Part shown: positions 33,990 through 43,653 of the stretch, piece after piece
Numbering within the stretch: position 1 is the stretch's first letter
How the letters are laid out: each line of letters opens with the position of its first letter
From: JAUVUV01 sp964548275
Lineage (GTDB): Bacteria > Gemmatimonadota > Glassbacteria > GWA2-58-10
Assembly: GCA_964548275.1 (NCBI GenBank)
Contig: CAZJQI010000005.1
Location: 1-64,000 of the forward strand
DNA: 64,000 nucleotides
Direction: 5' to 3'
The notes under the pieces: generated by a model
Databases searched by the model: none
Seen by the model: the letters and a program-made list of their open reading frames with translations, nothing else
Told to the model about the DNA's origin: nothing
Program-made: the position numbers and the translations under genes

Positions 33990-35112
33990 TAAAAAAGATA
34001 CGTCAATATATGGTTCCCGCCTGATACTGGCTGCTCTTCTGCTTGCCATCTCAGGAATAATAATGATTCTGAGTGCCACCAGTATCAGCGCTCTGGCGGA
34101 AAACCTCTCCAGCTTCACCTACCTTCGGAAACAGACAGTGCATGTTCTTCTGGGAGTGGTGGTGATGTTGGCCGCCTCGCGGGTCGATTACCACCGGATT
34201 CGCCCGTTAAGTTTTTTCGCACTGCCGGCAATTGCGGTTTTCCTCGTTATCTGCTTGCTGCCCGGAGCGAAATCACTGGCTCCAGTTATCGGCGGGGCCA
34301 GGCGCTGGGTGCACCTGGGATCGTTTTCTTTCCAGCCCTCGGAGCTGGCGAAGTTTTTCCTGATCTGCTGGTCAGCAGGTTATCTCGTGCGCAAAAAGGA
34401 AGTAATTCGCAACTTCTCCCAGGGGTTCCTCCCCTTTTTCATAGTTGTGGGTATCTTTTTCCTTCTGGTGCTCAGGCAGCCTGATCTCAGCATGGCTGCG
34501 GTAATCCTGGCCCTGGTTTTACTTACCGGTTTCATCGGGGGGGTCAGGCCCACACACCTGATTATGCTTGCATTTCTGCTCCTGCCTATAATGACCTATA
34601 TGTATGTAATGAAGGTCGACTACCAAAATGAAAGGCTGACCAGCTTCCTCGAGGGCGAAGCGAACAAATCCGGTATCGGTTATCAGGCCTACCAGAGCAA
34701 ACTGGCACTGGGTTCAGGAGGAATCTCCGGGGTTGGACTGGGTCAGAGCAGGCAGAAATATTTTTTCCTGCCCGCGGCTCACACTGATTTTATCTTCGCC
34801 ATTCTCGGGGAAGAACTCGGTTTCCTGGGGACTACTGTGGTTGTGGGAGCATTCTGCTGGCTGTCTTTCCTGGGTATCAAGATCGCCAGGGGAGCGCCGG
34901 ACTATTACGGGTTTCTCCTCGCCTCGGGCCTGACTTTGATGATATTTACTACGGCAATCCTTAACATGGCGGTGGTATCAGGGCTTGCACCAACCACGGG
35001 GCTCCCACTGCCATTGTTCAGTTACGGGGGCACTAACCTCGTGACTACATTCTGGGCTGTGGGTATCCTGAACAATATCAGCCGCAGGAGTTCGGAGCCG
35101 TCAAATGGCTAA
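33976..35112 (+). CDS. ftsW: Peptidoglycan glycosyltransferase FtsW
   Basis: SEDS-family polymerase of septal peptidoglycan, with about ten membrane helices over 378 residues. Diagnostic segments are GARRWVHLGSFSFQPSELAK (near 107), ILGEELGFLG (near 276) and PTTGLPLPLFSYGGTN (near 335). It works with FtsI, encoded upstream in the same cluster. Its end overlaps the start of murC by eight bases, so murG, usually in this position, is absent. Confidence 0.96.
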   Translation: MVRTNKKDTSIYGSRLILAALLLAISGIIMILSATSISALAENLSSFTYLRKQTVHVLLGVVVMLAASRVDYHRIRPLSFFALPAIAVFLVICLLPGAKSLAPVIGGARRWVHLGSFSFQPSELAKFFLICWSAGYLVRKKEVIRNFSQGFLPFFIVVGIFFLLVLRQPDLSMAAVILALVLLTGFIGGVRPTHLIMLAFLLLPIMTYMYVMKVDYQNERLTSFLEGEANKSGIGYQAYQSKLALGSGGISGVGLGQSRQKYFFLPAAHTDFIFAILGEELGFLGTTVVVGAFCWLSFLGIKIARGAPDYYGFLLASGLTLMIFTTAILNMAVVSGLAPTTGLPLPLFSYGGTNLVTTFWAVGILNNISRRSSEPSNG

Positions 35113-36499
35113 GTACGATATGTATGGCAAGGTGAAAAAAATACACATGGTCGGTATCGGTGGCACAGGGATGTGCGGCATTGCGGAGATCCTGCTCGAT
35201 GACGGTTACCAGATCTCCGGCAGCGACCTGGTTTCAAGCCCCACCACGGAAAGACTCGCCCGGCTGGGGGCCAGAGTTTTTATTGGTCACAAACCGGAGT
35301 ATATTGCCGCAGCCGATGTAGTGGTTACCTCATCTGCAGTACGTGATGACAATGTCGAGGCACTCGAGGCGCGGGCCAAGCTGATCCCGGTCATCCGCAG
35401 AGCGGAGATGCTGGCCGAGCTGATGCGGATGAAATACGGTATCGCCGTGGCCGGCACCCACGGAAAAACCACTACCACCTCGATGATCGGGCTTGTTCTC
35501 GAAAAGGCAGGCTTCGATCCGACAGTGGTCGTAGGCGGCCGGCTGCGCTCCCTGGGACGCCACGCGAAAAGAGGTGCGAGCGAGCTTTTCGTGGCCGAGG
35601 CGGACGAATTCGACCGCTCGTTTCTTCGCCTCAGCCCTTCAATTGCTGTTATTACAAATATCGATACAGACCATCTTGATTGCTATGAGTGCCTGGATGA
35701 AATCATGGAGGCTTTCATCCAGTTTGCCAACAAGGTTCCATTCTATGGAACAGTGGTTGCCTGTATAGACGACAGGCCGCTGGTTTCGATCATTCCGCGT
35801 ATCGAGCGCAAGTTTTTAACCTACGGGGAAAGCGCTCAGGCAGACCTTCGGGTAACGGATATTACTTACATCGAGGGAGGGACGGAATCTGTGGTCAGGT
35901 ATCTGGGCAAAAAACTCGGCCAATTGCGCTTGCAGATTCCCGGTAAGTACAATATCGAAAACGCCCTGGCTGCGGTGGCAGTGGGCCTGGAATTCGGAGT
36001 ACCGTTTAAGAAAATCGCCGCGGCCCTGGCTGAATTCACGGGCGTTCACCGGCGATGCGAGATCAAGGGCGAGGTTGCAGGCCGTATGATTGTTGACGAT
36101 TACGCCCATCACCCCACCGAGATCAAGGCGACACTGGAAGCAATCAAAAAAGGGTGGGCCAGGCGTATAGTTGCCGTTTTCCAGCCACACCTTTATTCGC
36201 GCACCAGGGACCTGGCCACCCAGTTCGGCAGCTCGTTCTTTCAGTCTGACGTGCTTGTGGTTACAGAGGTCTACGGCGCCCGGGAGAAACCGATCAAGGG
36301 AGTGAGCGGGCAAATGATAGCCGATTCAGCCCGCGATCACGGGCACCGCCAGGTGATTTTTCACCCGGACAAGGAAACCCTGGCCGAGTCTTTGGCCGAG
36401 TTATCAAAGCCCGGGGATATAGTGGTCACCCTGGGTGCCGGCGACATAAACCGTGTCGGGGAAAAATTTCTCGAAATTCTCGGGAGAGAGGATAATTGA
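35105..36499 (+). CDS. murC: UDP-MurNAc:L-alanine ligase
   Basis: First amino acid ligase of the muropeptide pathway. The UDP-binding start is MVGIGGTGMCGIAEIL, the ATP loop GTHGKTTTT (near residue 118), the central VAEADEFDRSFL (near 160) and the C-terminal DDYAHHPTEIKATL (near 334). Length 464 fits. The stop overlaps the TTG start of murB. Confidence 0.96.
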   Translation: MAKYDMYGKVKKIHMVGIGGTGMCGIAEILLDDGYQISGSDLVSSPTTERLARLGARVFIGHKPEYIAAADVVVTSSAVRDDNVEALEARAKLIPVIRRAEMLAELMRMKYGIAVAGTHGKTTTTSMIGLVLEKAGFDPTVVVGGRLRSLGRHAKRGASELFVAEADEFDRSFLRLSPSIAVITNIDTDHLDCYECLDEIMEAFIQFANKVPFYGTVVACIDDRPLVSIIPRIERKFLTYGESAQADLRVTDITYIEGGTESVVRYLGKKLGQLRLQIPGKYNIENALAAVAVGLEFGVPFKKIAAALAEFTGVHRRCEIKGEVAGRMIVDDYAHHPTEIKATLEAIKKGWARRIVAVFQPHLYSRTRDLATQFGSSFFQSDVLVVTEVYGAREKPIKGVSGQMIADSARDHGHRQVIFHPDKETLAESLAELSKPGDIVVTLGAGDINRVGEKFLEILGREDN

Positions 36500-37452
36500 A
36501 TAAAGAGGTTGAAAAATTGGGTGAATCGTTGTCCGAAATTGATGGCCTGGAGATTAGAAAAAATTATTCTCTCTCCCGTTTTACCTCTATCGGTACCGGT
36601 GGCAGGACGAAAATCTATGTTTCGGTCGCGCGGGTCGGCGCGCTGAAAAAGTCGATGAAACTGATAAAAGAGCCTTTTTTTATCCTGGGAAGCGGCACAA
36701 ACCTGCTGATCAGCGACCGGAATTTCCCGGGGGTTATCATCCACCTGGGATGTGGTTTTCGCCGTCTGCGAATGGAGGGCGACAGGATTAGCTGCGGTGC
36801 GGCGGTTCCGCTGGCCCGCCTGGTGAAAAAAGCGATTGAGAACTCGTTCGCCGGGTTCGAGGAATTAAGCGGAGTACCCGGCTCGGTAGGTGGGGCTGCA
36901 GCGATGAATGCGGGAACGCATATTACTGAACTCGGCGACCTGGTGGAAACATTCTGGATGGTAGACACCAAGGGAACAAGGCGCTCATTCAGCCGCAGCG
37001 CAATCCAGAAAAAATACCGCAGCAGCCTGGCTCCCGTACCGGGAGTGATTACTTCGCTCTGCTTCCGCCGGCAACCGGGGGGTGATCCGCTCCGGCAGGC
37101 AAAGCTGGCCGAATCTTTAGCCAATGGGCGAAAGCTCAAGCATCCCTGGTGCGAGCGCACTTTCGGCTCGACTTTCAAAAATCCGCCGGGCAAGATTGCT
37201 GCCGAACTTATTGATAAAGCCGGGTTAAAGGATTTCCGCATCGGTGGAGCGCGGGTCAGCCCGGTACATGCCCAGTTTATTGAGAATAACCAGGGCGCAA
37301 GCGCTCTTGATATCCTCGAATTGATCAAACATGTCAGGCAAGTCGTGCAGGAGCGCTACGGAGTGCTCCTGGAGCCGGAGGTGAGGCTTGTCGGGTTTAC
37401 TGAAGAGGAACTGGGAGATCTGGCGCCGTATGCCTTATCAACTATCAAATAG
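36496..37452 (+). CDS. murB: UDP-N-acetylenolpyruvoylglucosamine reductase
   Basis: FAD-dependent reductase producing UDP-MurNAc. It starts at TTG, overlapping the murC stop. The FAD domain includes FTSIGTGGRT and LGSGTNLLISD (about 33-75). GVPGSVGGAAAMNAG near 130 is the family hallmark. KYRSSL near 175 holds the catalytic Ser, and the final EPEVRLVG near 295 carries the conserved Glu. Length 318 is in range. Confidence 0.95.
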   Translation: MNKEVEKLGESLSEIDGLEIRKNYSLSRFTSIGTGGRTKIYVSVARVGALKKSMKLIKEPFFILGSGTNLLISDRNFPGVIIHLGCGFRRLRMEGDRISCGAAVPLARLVKKAIENSFAGFEELSGVPGSVGGAAAMNAGTHITELGDLVETFWMVDTKGTRRSFSRSAIQKKYRSSLAPVPGVITSLCFRRQPGGDPLRQAKLAESLANGRKLKHPWCERTFGSTFKNPPGKIAAELIDKAGLKDFRIGGARVSPVHAQFIENNQGASALDILELIKHVRQVVQERYGVLLEPEVRLVGFTEEELGDLAPYALSTIK

Positions 37453-37491
37453 TCTAATTATCATTCTTCAATCTTAAATCAGAGGGCGTAA

Positions 37492-38295
37492 ATGGTAGCC
37501 AGAAACAGGTCCAAAGCTTTGAGAAATTCTTCATCATCAAAAAGAAACCACAACAGGAGAAGCGGATTCAAGGTGGTTGTCCTCCTTCTGGCCACAGTCT
37601 GTTCGGCTTATGCGGCCTATAAGCTCAATATCAACGGCTATTTCACAATCAAGGAGGTCAATATAAACCCGACCGAGTTTATTCCTGAGGCAAGTCTCGA
37701 TTCGCTCTGCCGTAGCCTTTTCCTGGGGCAAAGTATGTTTTCGGATCTGAATGATGAAAAAAGCGAGCTTTCCAGACACACCTTTGTCAAAAAGGTGCGC
37801 TGTTTGAGAAGATTCCCTGATCGGATCCAGATCCAGCTCCAGGAGCGCCGGCCGGTTGCCCTGGCCAATGTGGGCGAGTTGCTGCCTGTGGACTCGGAGG
37901 GCTATATTCTCCCGCTGGATATCAGTCGCCTCGCTTTTGAACTGCCGATTATAACCCCACGCGGTGCTGTTGCGGTCTATCACGAGCAAGGCAGCAGCAG
38001 GATACGGCTTAACATAGAGGGCCGCCAACTCCTTCAGGCTGTAACGGCTTTCAACAGGCTGGCTCCGGAGATGTTGCCCAGGGTGAGCGAGTTTGCAATC
38101 AACGGCCAGGGTAAGATTACGCTGGTCACGATGGAACATAGCTTGAGAGTGGTAATGGGCAAGTGGGTCAAACGCAAAAACATAGATTACCTGAAATGGA
38201 TGCTCGAAGAGCTCGCAGGACGCAGTGATATACCCGAACTGGTCGATTTGAGTTTCGAGGGACAAATCGTTGTAAAAAGCAGGAAAGATGGTTGA
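37492..38295 (+). CDS. ftsQ: Cell division protein FtsQ
   Basis: Bitopic divisome protein. A basic cytoplasmic tail of about 25 residues, a membrane helix at about 26-42 (VVVLLLATVCSAYAAYKL) and a POTRA domain (about 48-115, GYFTIKEVNI then FVKKVRCLRRFPDRIQI) are followed by the FtsQ beta domain (VDSEGYILPLD onwards). Length 267 is typical. Position between murB and ftsA supports the call. Confidence 0.92.
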   Translation: MVARNRSKALRNSSSSKRNHNRRSGFKVVVLLLATVCSAYAAYKLNINGYFTIKEVNINPTEFIPEASLDSLCRSLFLGQSMFSDLNDEKSELSRHTFVKKVRCLRRFPDRIQIQLQERRPVALANVGELLPVDSEGYILPLDISRLAFELPIITPRGAVAVYHEQGSSRIRLNIEGRQLLQAVTAFNRLAPEMLPRVSEFAINGQGKITLVTMEHSLRVVMGKWVKRKNIDYLKWMLEELAGRSDIPELVDLSFEGQIVVKSRKDG

Positions 38296-38341
38296 ATATC
38301 GAGGTTCTAAAACAAGACAATCTAATTATAAAAGAAGCTGC

Positions 38342-38410
38342 TGATTCCGCCCGTCTGACAGGGAGGTTGGAGCTCGGAGACATTCGGCCGGCGGTCCCGT
38401 GGCGGAATCA
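38342..38410 (+). promoter_or_regulatory. Structured leader before ftsA
   Basis: TGATTCCGCC (38342-38351) and GGCGGAATCA (38401-38410) are a perfect 10-base inverted repeat enclosing 49 bases that contain a further GGGA/TCCC pair and a GCCGGC palindrome. It fills the 152-base ftsQ-ftsA gap, the largest in the cluster after mraZ-rsmH. There is no T-run, so it is not a classical terminator. It could be an RNA structure or a binding site setting ftsAZ expression. Confidence 0.5.
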
Positions 38411-38447
38411 ATAAAACTTATCCTCACCGACCGTTTTAGGAGGACTG

Positions 38448-39680
38448 ATGGCGAAAGACGATGTAATAGTTGGCCTCGACATAGGAACCACGAAAATATG
38501 CGCGATAATTGCGGAGTATACCGAGGATGAGGAAAATCTAAAAATTGTCGGCGTGGGGACTACCAAGAGCGACGGACTGCGCCGGGGAGTGGTAGTGAAT
38601 ATTGAAAAAACTGTGCAGTCGATCACCAGGGCTATCGAGGAGGCTGAGCTGATGGCCGGAGTCGAGGTCAAGGGAGTATATGCGGGGATCGCCGGAGACC
38701 ATATCCGCTCGATTAACAGCAAGGGCATTATCGCTGTTTCCAGGGAGCACTCGGATATCACCCAGGATGACGTACGGCGGGTGATCGAGGCAGCCCAGGC
38801 GGCACATATCCCGATGGAACGCGAGGTAATTCACGTGATTCCTCAGGAATTCATTGTGGACGACCAGCGTGGGATCCGTGATCCGGTAGGGATGAGCGGA
38901 ATCAGGCTGGAAACCGAGGTGCATATTGTCACCGGCGCGGTGGCCTCGGCCCAGAATATAGTGAAAAGTATCCACCGGGCCGGTTTCGAGGTCTACGACC
39001 TTGTGCTGGAACCCCTTGCTGCGAGTTATTCCGTGCTTACCGAGGATGAAAAAGACCTCGGGGTGGTGATTTTCGATATCGGCGGAGGTACCACGGATAT
39101 CGCCTTTTTCTCACGCGGCAGCATCCGTCACACGAGCGTGCTCGGGCTGGCCGGGGACAACCTGACCAACGATATCGCCATCGGGCTGCGTACTCCTGCG
39201 CACAAGGCGCGGGATATCAAGGAGAAGCACGGCTGCGCGCTGGCCTCAATGGTCGAAGCACAGGAAATGATAAATGTACCCAGTGCCGCTCACCACACTG
39301 AACGCCAGGTATCCAGGCAGCTTCTGGCCTCGATTATCCAGCCGCGGATGGAAGAAATCCTCAGCCTTGCCTTTCGTGAGATAAAAGAATACAGCGACCT
39401 GATGGCAGCAGGTATCGTCCTGGTTGGCGGCACCAGTGGGCTCAAGGGGATCGTGGAGCTCTGCGAGGATCTTACCAAGCTCCCGGTCCGGGTCGGCAAG
39501 CCCCAAGGCATTACCGGGCTGGTCAACATGGTCGACGATCCCAAATTCGCCACCGGTGTGGGCCTGGTGATGTACGGCTGCCAGCAGGCACCCGGCGAGG
39601 TGCGGTTCCACGGCGATAAAAGCTCGATCTTTAATAAAATCCTCGAACGGATGAAACAGTGGCTGACTGATCTCTGGTAA
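38448..39680 (+). CDS. ftsA: Cell division protein FtsA
   Basis: Actin-like protein that tethers FtsZ to the membrane. The ATP site begins with GLDIGTTKICAIIAEY (near 8), with the 1C domain in the middle (VEVKGVYAGIAGDHIRSINS) and the second phosphate loop FDIGGGTTDIAFF (near 205). The C-terminal KILERMKQWLTDLW is an amphipathic membrane-targeting helix. Length 410 is normal. AGGAGG lies five bases before the ATG. ftsZ follows after 59 bases. Confidence 0.97.
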   Translation: MAKDDVIVGLDIGTTKICAIIAEYTEDEENLKIVGVGTTKSDGLRRGVVVNIEKTVQSITRAIEEAELMAGVEVKGVYAGIAGDHIRSINSKGIIAVSREHSDITQDDVRRVIEAAQAAHIPMEREVIHVIPQEFIVDDQRGIRDPVGMSGIRLETEVHIVTGAVASAQNIVKSIHRAGFEVYDLVLEPLAASYSVLTEDEKDLGVVIFDIGGGTTDIAFFSRGSIRHTSVLGLAGDNLTNDIAIGLRTPAHKARDIKEKHGCALASMVEAQEMINVPSAAHHTERQVSRQLLASIIQPRMEEILSLAFREIKEYSDLMAAGIVLVGGTSGLKGIVELCEDLTKLPVRVGKPQGITGLVNMVDDPKFATGVGLVMYGCQQAPGEVRFHGDKSSIFNKILERMKQWLTDLW

Positions 39681-39739
39681 TTAAACGTCTCCTTAATCCA
39701 GACCTGAGGTTATTAACCTTTAACAGCGGGAGCAGGTCA

Positions 39740-40945
39740 ATGACGACTTTCGAGTTTTCAGATGTTCAGGAACAAACGGCCCGGTTAACCGTTATCGGTA
39801 TAGGCGGTGCCGGCAATAATGCTATCAACCACATGATAGCCTCCGAGATGAAAGGGGTCGATTTTATCGCCTGCAACACTGATGTTCAGGCGCTTTCGAT
39901 CAACAAGGCCTCCTTTAAAGTCCAGATCGGCAGAGAGCTGACCAAGGGCCTGGGCTCCGGAGGTCATCCCGAGATCGGCAAGCAGGCGATCGAGGAAAAC
40001 CGCGACGATGTGGCACAGGTGATCGAGGGATCGGAAATGGTCTTTATCACTGCCGGTATGGGCGGTGGCACTGGCACAGGGGCTGCTCCGGTGGTGGCTG
40101 AAATCGCCCGGGAGCAGGGATCGCTCACGATCGGGGTGGTCACCAAGCCATTCATATTCGAGGGCCGCAAAAGGATCAAGCAGGCCGAGATGGGTATTGC
40201 AGAGCTGCGCAAGTATGTGGATACGATAATTATCGTGCCGAACCAGAGGCTGCTCGGCCTGGTCGGGAAAAATACTACCTTCCCAGAGGCCCTTCAGATC
40301 GCGGACAATATCCTGTATTATGCCTGCCAGGGCATCTCGGAACTTATTACCACCTCGGCGCTGGTCAACCTCGATTTCGCCGATGTTAAAACGATCATGG
40401 CAGACATGGGAGACGCCCTGATGGGTACCGGGTTCGCCTCCGGCGAGTACCGCGCCAGCGAGGCCGCCCAGGAAGCGATCAGCTCTCCCCTGCTCGAGGA
40501 AGTTCAGATCAAGGGCGCCCGTGGAGTGCTGGTCAACATTACCGGCGGCTCGGACCTCACCCTTCATGAGGTCAACGACGCAAACAACGTAGTCTACGAG
40601 GCCGCAGGGGAGGAGGCCAATATCATCTTCGGTGCGGCAATCGACGAGTCAATGAACGGCCAGGTCCGTGTCACTGTGATCGCCACGGGTTTCGGCGACC
40701 AAGGCGAACAGACAAAGGCCAACAGGAGCATGCTGGAAAAAAATAAAAACAACATTCTCGAATTCGACAAGGCGATAAACGACGATATGACTGGTTCCGG
40801 TTCGGTAACTTCATCCTCGATCGGCACAGGTGCCGAAAAAGGTGAGAATTCTGCCGGCACCTCGATCCCTACAACCAATAAGCCCTATCCCCTGACTTTG
40901 GAGGAGCTGGAGATCCCGACATTCATCCGCAGGCAGGTGGACTGA
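39740..40945 (+). CDS. ftsZ: Cell division GTPase FtsZ
   Basis: Tubulin-like protein that forms the Z ring. The GTP-binding sequence GMGGGTGTGAAPV sits near residue 108, with GIGGAGNNAINHM near 20 and the T7 synergy-loop region NLDFADVKTIM near 212. A variable Ser/Thr/Gly-rich linker (about 345-385) precedes the C-terminal peptide EIPTFIRRQ, which binds FtsA. Length 401 is normal. Confidence 0.98.
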   Translation: MTTFEFSDVQEQTARLTVIGIGGAGNNAINHMIASEMKGVDFIACNTDVQALSINKASFKVQIGRELTKGLGSGGHPEIGKQAIEENRDDVAQVIEGSEMVFITAGMGGGTGTGAAPVVAEIAREQGSLTIGVVTKPFIFEGRKRIKQAEMGIAELRKYVDTIIIVPNQRLLGLVGKNTTFPEALQIADNILYYACQGISELITTSALVNLDFADVKTIMADMGDALMGTGFASGEYRASEAAQEAISSPLLEEVQIKGARGVLVNITGGSDLTLHEVNDANNVVYEAAGEEANIIFGAAIDESMNGQVRVTVIATGFGDQGEQTKANRSMLEKNKNNILEFDKAINDDMTGSGSVTSSSIGTGAEKGENSAGTSIPTTNKPYPLTLEELEIPTFIRRQVD

Positions 40946-41006
40946 ATTCTAATGAACCTGCCGGGAAGAGGGTGGTCTTGTTCCATTCAGTGCGGTTTCT
41001 AACGGG

Positions 41007-41552
41007 GTGAAAGTGCCTGGAACTTTGCGCATTCCAAGGCTTGTCAAGCCAGTAGTGGCGGTGATGTCAGCCGACCGGGAGCTTATCCCGCGGGCAACCG
41101 GTCGGATGAGTGAAATCCTGGGCGAGGTGGATGTGGAAAGCCCGGCCTATGTGTTCGATTTCTCTGACTATTACCGCCCAGAGATGGGAGCGCCGCTGTT
41201 CAAACAGTTTTTCAGCTTTCGTCAACTTCAAAAACCTGAATTCCTGACCCATCTCAAAAGAAAAACCGCAGCCTGCGAACGAATGAATCGCGCCCCTGGC
41301 GGAGGTCGGCTGGTCAATCTCGACCCTGGTTACTGGTCGGACGCAAAATTGGTGCTGGCCTCGACAAAAAATTATTCGCACCGCATCTGCATCGGCAGAC
41401 GGATATTCGCCGAAATAATCCTGCGCTATCACAAGGGAAAGCTGCAGCCGATGGAATGGACCTACCCGGATTACCGCACAACTTTGGCACTGAAGTTTTT
41501 CGAAAAGGTACGCAAAATTTATTTGCAGCAAATAGCCCGATTTGGAACTTGA
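41007..41552 (+). CDS. DUF4416-family protein
   Basis: 181 residues. The arrangement of RLVNLDPGYWSDAKLVLASTK, the HRICIGRRIFAEI region and WTYPDYRT in the C-terminal half matches the uncharacterised DUF4416 family, whose function is unknown. GTG at 41007 is used as start; another GTG six bases later is possible. It follows ftsZ by 61 bases on the same strand, so it may be transcribed with the division genes. Confidence 0.8.
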   Translation: MKVPGTLRIPRLVKPVVAVMSADRELIPRATGRMSEILGEVDVESPAYVFDFSDYYRPEMGAPLFKQFFSFRQLQKPEFLTHLKRKTAACERMNRAPGGGRLVNLDPGYWSDAKLVLASTKNYSHRICIGRRIFAEIILRYHKGKLQPMEWTYPDYRTTLALKFFEKVRKIYLQQIARFGT

Positions 41553-41705
41553 CAGCTTGAGCATTATATCCTTTCTCTCAGACTTGCTTTAATCTGTCTG
41601 AAAAACTATTTTATTCAAACCGAAACTTGCAGTCTTTTTAAAATTTAGTGGAAAACACCCTTTTAATCTTTGCGTTTCGAACAGCTTTATCCCGGCTTTT
41701 CACAT

Positions 41706-43148
41706 ATGATCAGAGACATGAAAAATTTATCCCCCAAGAGCAGGCGAATCCACCTGGAAAGGGAGAAAAAAAATAGATTCAAGCTTCGGGTTGTATTACC
41801 CTTCCTGCTGGCGATAGTCTGTCTGATCTCAATCTCCGCTGTTTACAAAAGTTTCACGAGCAATCTGTGGGTCCGGGCCGGTCAGGACCCGAGTACCAAA
41901 CATACGCAATATGCGGCAGAACAACAGGGTGAAAAAACCGCTGAAGAGGCCTCCTTTTACAGTGAAAACAATGCAAATAAATATTTTTATGCTGAAGATA
42001 AAGTAAAAAGTGGTGACACGTTCGAAACGATTCTGTTACGTAACGGCATTGACCGGGAACACCTTTTTCCGCTTCTTGCAGTGGCCAAGCCCGCGCATAA
42101 CCTGAACCGAGTAGGGGTCGGCCGCTGCTTCAAGTTTTCATTCGAGGACAGTGCACTGGCCAGAGTCGAATACGAAATCGATGATGACCGAACCCTTATT
42201 ATCACCCTCGCCGACTCCGCTACCTGGAGCGCAGATATTGAGAAAACGGTTTACCAGGTGCGCCAGCGCCAGCTCAGCGGATGGATCGAAAGCTCGCTTT
42301 ATGAAACCGTGATGGAAATCTGCTCCAATCCCGAACTGGCTTTGATCCTGAGCGAGATTTATGCCTGGCAGATAGATTTCCATAACGATATCCGGAAAGG
42401 GGATGATTTCAAGCTGATTTACGAGGAAAAGGTTCACCCGAAAGGCACGAGCCAGGTAGAAAAAATTCTGGCAGCAGTGTTCAACAACGACGGGAAAACA
42501 TTATGGGCCATACGCTACACCAATGCAGACAGCACGGTGGACTATTTCGATCTCGAGGGAAAGAGCTTGCGCCGCAAGTTTCTGCGCTCTCCGTTCAAGT
42601 ACATGCCGCGTGTTTCGAGCCGTTTCAGTTATCGCAGATTTCACCCCATACTCAAAAGGTACCGTCCCCACCTGGGGGTAGATTACGCTGCGCCAACCGG
42701 CACGCCGGTGCTTGCCCTGGGCGACGGCAAAGTTGTCAAACGCGGCTGGAACGGGGGGTTCGGCAGATATATCCTGATCAAGCATAACGGAATGTACTCG
42801 ACCTCATACGGCCATCTCTCGGGCTACGCCAGGGGTCTCAAGGTCGGCGACCGTATAGCCCAGAGCCAGGTGATCGGCTATGTGGGCACTACCGGGCTCT
42901 CCACCGGGCCGCACCTGGACTTCCGGTTCTTCAAGAACAGTAGTCCGGTTAATCCGCTCACCGTTGACATTCCGGCAGGCGAACCGGTTCACGCCTCAGT
43001 GAAAGGGCAATTCAAACTTTACCGCGACTACATGGTGGCCAGGCTGAAGTTGATCGGAATAGATCAATACGGGCCGCCGGTGGCGGCCTCCAGTGGTGAG
43101 AGTATCTACGCTACGCCCGCAATATACGAAAACAAGGAATCGGAGTAG
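41706..43148 (+). CDS. Membrane-anchored M23-family peptidoglycan endopeptidase
   Basis: Probable zinc metallopeptidase acting on peptidoglycan cross-bridges, relevant to septum splitting. A basic cytoplasmic segment and one membrane helix (FKLRVVLPFLLAIVCLISIS) precede an OapA/LysM-like region (VKSGDTFETILLRNGI) and a second accessory domain. The C-terminal LytM domain shows HLGVDYAAPTGTPV (first His-Asp pair), TSYGHLSGYA and GLSTGPHLDFRF, the full active-site set. Start choice is uncertain: ATG at 41706, ATG at 41718 or TTG at 41670, none with a good ribosome binding site. It lies near the ftsZ end of the division cluster. Confidence 0.88.
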   Translation: MIRDMKNLSPKSRRIHLEREKKNRFKLRVVLPFLLAIVCLISISAVYKSFTSNLWVRAGQDPSTKHTQYAAEQQGEKTAEEASFYSENNANKYFYAEDKVKSGDTFETILLRNGIDREHLFPLLAVAKPAHNLNRVGVGRCFKFSFEDSALARVEYEIDDDRTLIITLADSATWSADIEKTVYQVRQRQLSGWIESSLYETVMEICSNPELALILSEIYAWQIDFHNDIRKGDDFKLIYEEKVHPKGTSQVEKILAAVFNNDGKTLWAIRYTNADSTVDYFDLEGKSLRRKFLRSPFKYMPRVSSRFSYRRFHPILKRYRPHLGVDYAAPTGTPVLALGDGKVVKRGWNGGFGRYILIKHNGMYSTSYGHLSGYARGLKVGDRIAQSQVIGYVGTTGLSTGPHLDFRFFKNSSPVNPLTVDIPAGEPVHASVKGQFKLYRDYMVARLKLIGIDQYGPPVAASSGESIYATPAIYENKESE

Positions 43149-43197
43149 CCTCTATTTAAGCTCTTAATTATAAACCTTTCAAAGTAAGTATTGGAGT

Positions 43198-43629
43198 TCA
43201 ATCCCAGGGCGCAAGCTTGTCAGAGCGTATACCTTGAGCCTGCACCCAGCCATTTAATTCGCCAAAGGCCACCTCGAGCCAGATATCACCATCAACCTCG
43301 ACACTCCTCAGCACCTGCACCGATTTTCCCCTATCGATTACCCCCTGGCTCTTGCCACCTCCTGGGATACCTCCGGCCTTGCTCCAGACAACCAGCTTAT
43401 CCGCCAGGACAGTGCCTGTGATGAAATGCTCCACTGGCTCCTCGGGTAAAGAGCTCCTGGGGCCGAAGGAGCGGGTATTCCTCGGCTCCAGGCCATAGGC
43501 CCAGATATAAACCACCAGGAATACTATCAGTGCCGTATTGACCAGTACCAGTCCGAATACTATGCTGCGGTAATGCCTGGTGATAAAAACAGTCTTGACC
43601 AGCTTGCCAAACACCGAATCCATATCCAA
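43198..43629 (-). CDS. Membrane protein with SH3-like domain
   Basis: 143 residues. One membrane helix (about 22-44, IVFGLVLVNTALIVFLVVYIWAY) and a periplasmic bacterial SH3-like region (about 70-140, VWSKAGGIPGG then VQVLRSVEVDGDIWLEVAFG and LNGWVQAQGI). Such domains often bind cell wall. It is last in the recO-side operon, 24 bases after recO, and convergent with the M23 peptidase gene. Specific role unknown. Confidence 0.72.
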   Translation of the reverse strand: MDMDSVFGKLVKTVFITRHYRSIVFGLVLVNTALIVFLVVYIWAYGLEPRNTRSFGPRSSLPEEPVEHFITGTVLADKLVVWSKAGGIPGGGKSQGVIDRGKSVQVLRSVEVDGDIWLEVAFGELNGWVQAQGIRSDKLAPWD

Positions 43630-43653
43630 CCCTCGCTTGCTCGAGATCGAGTT

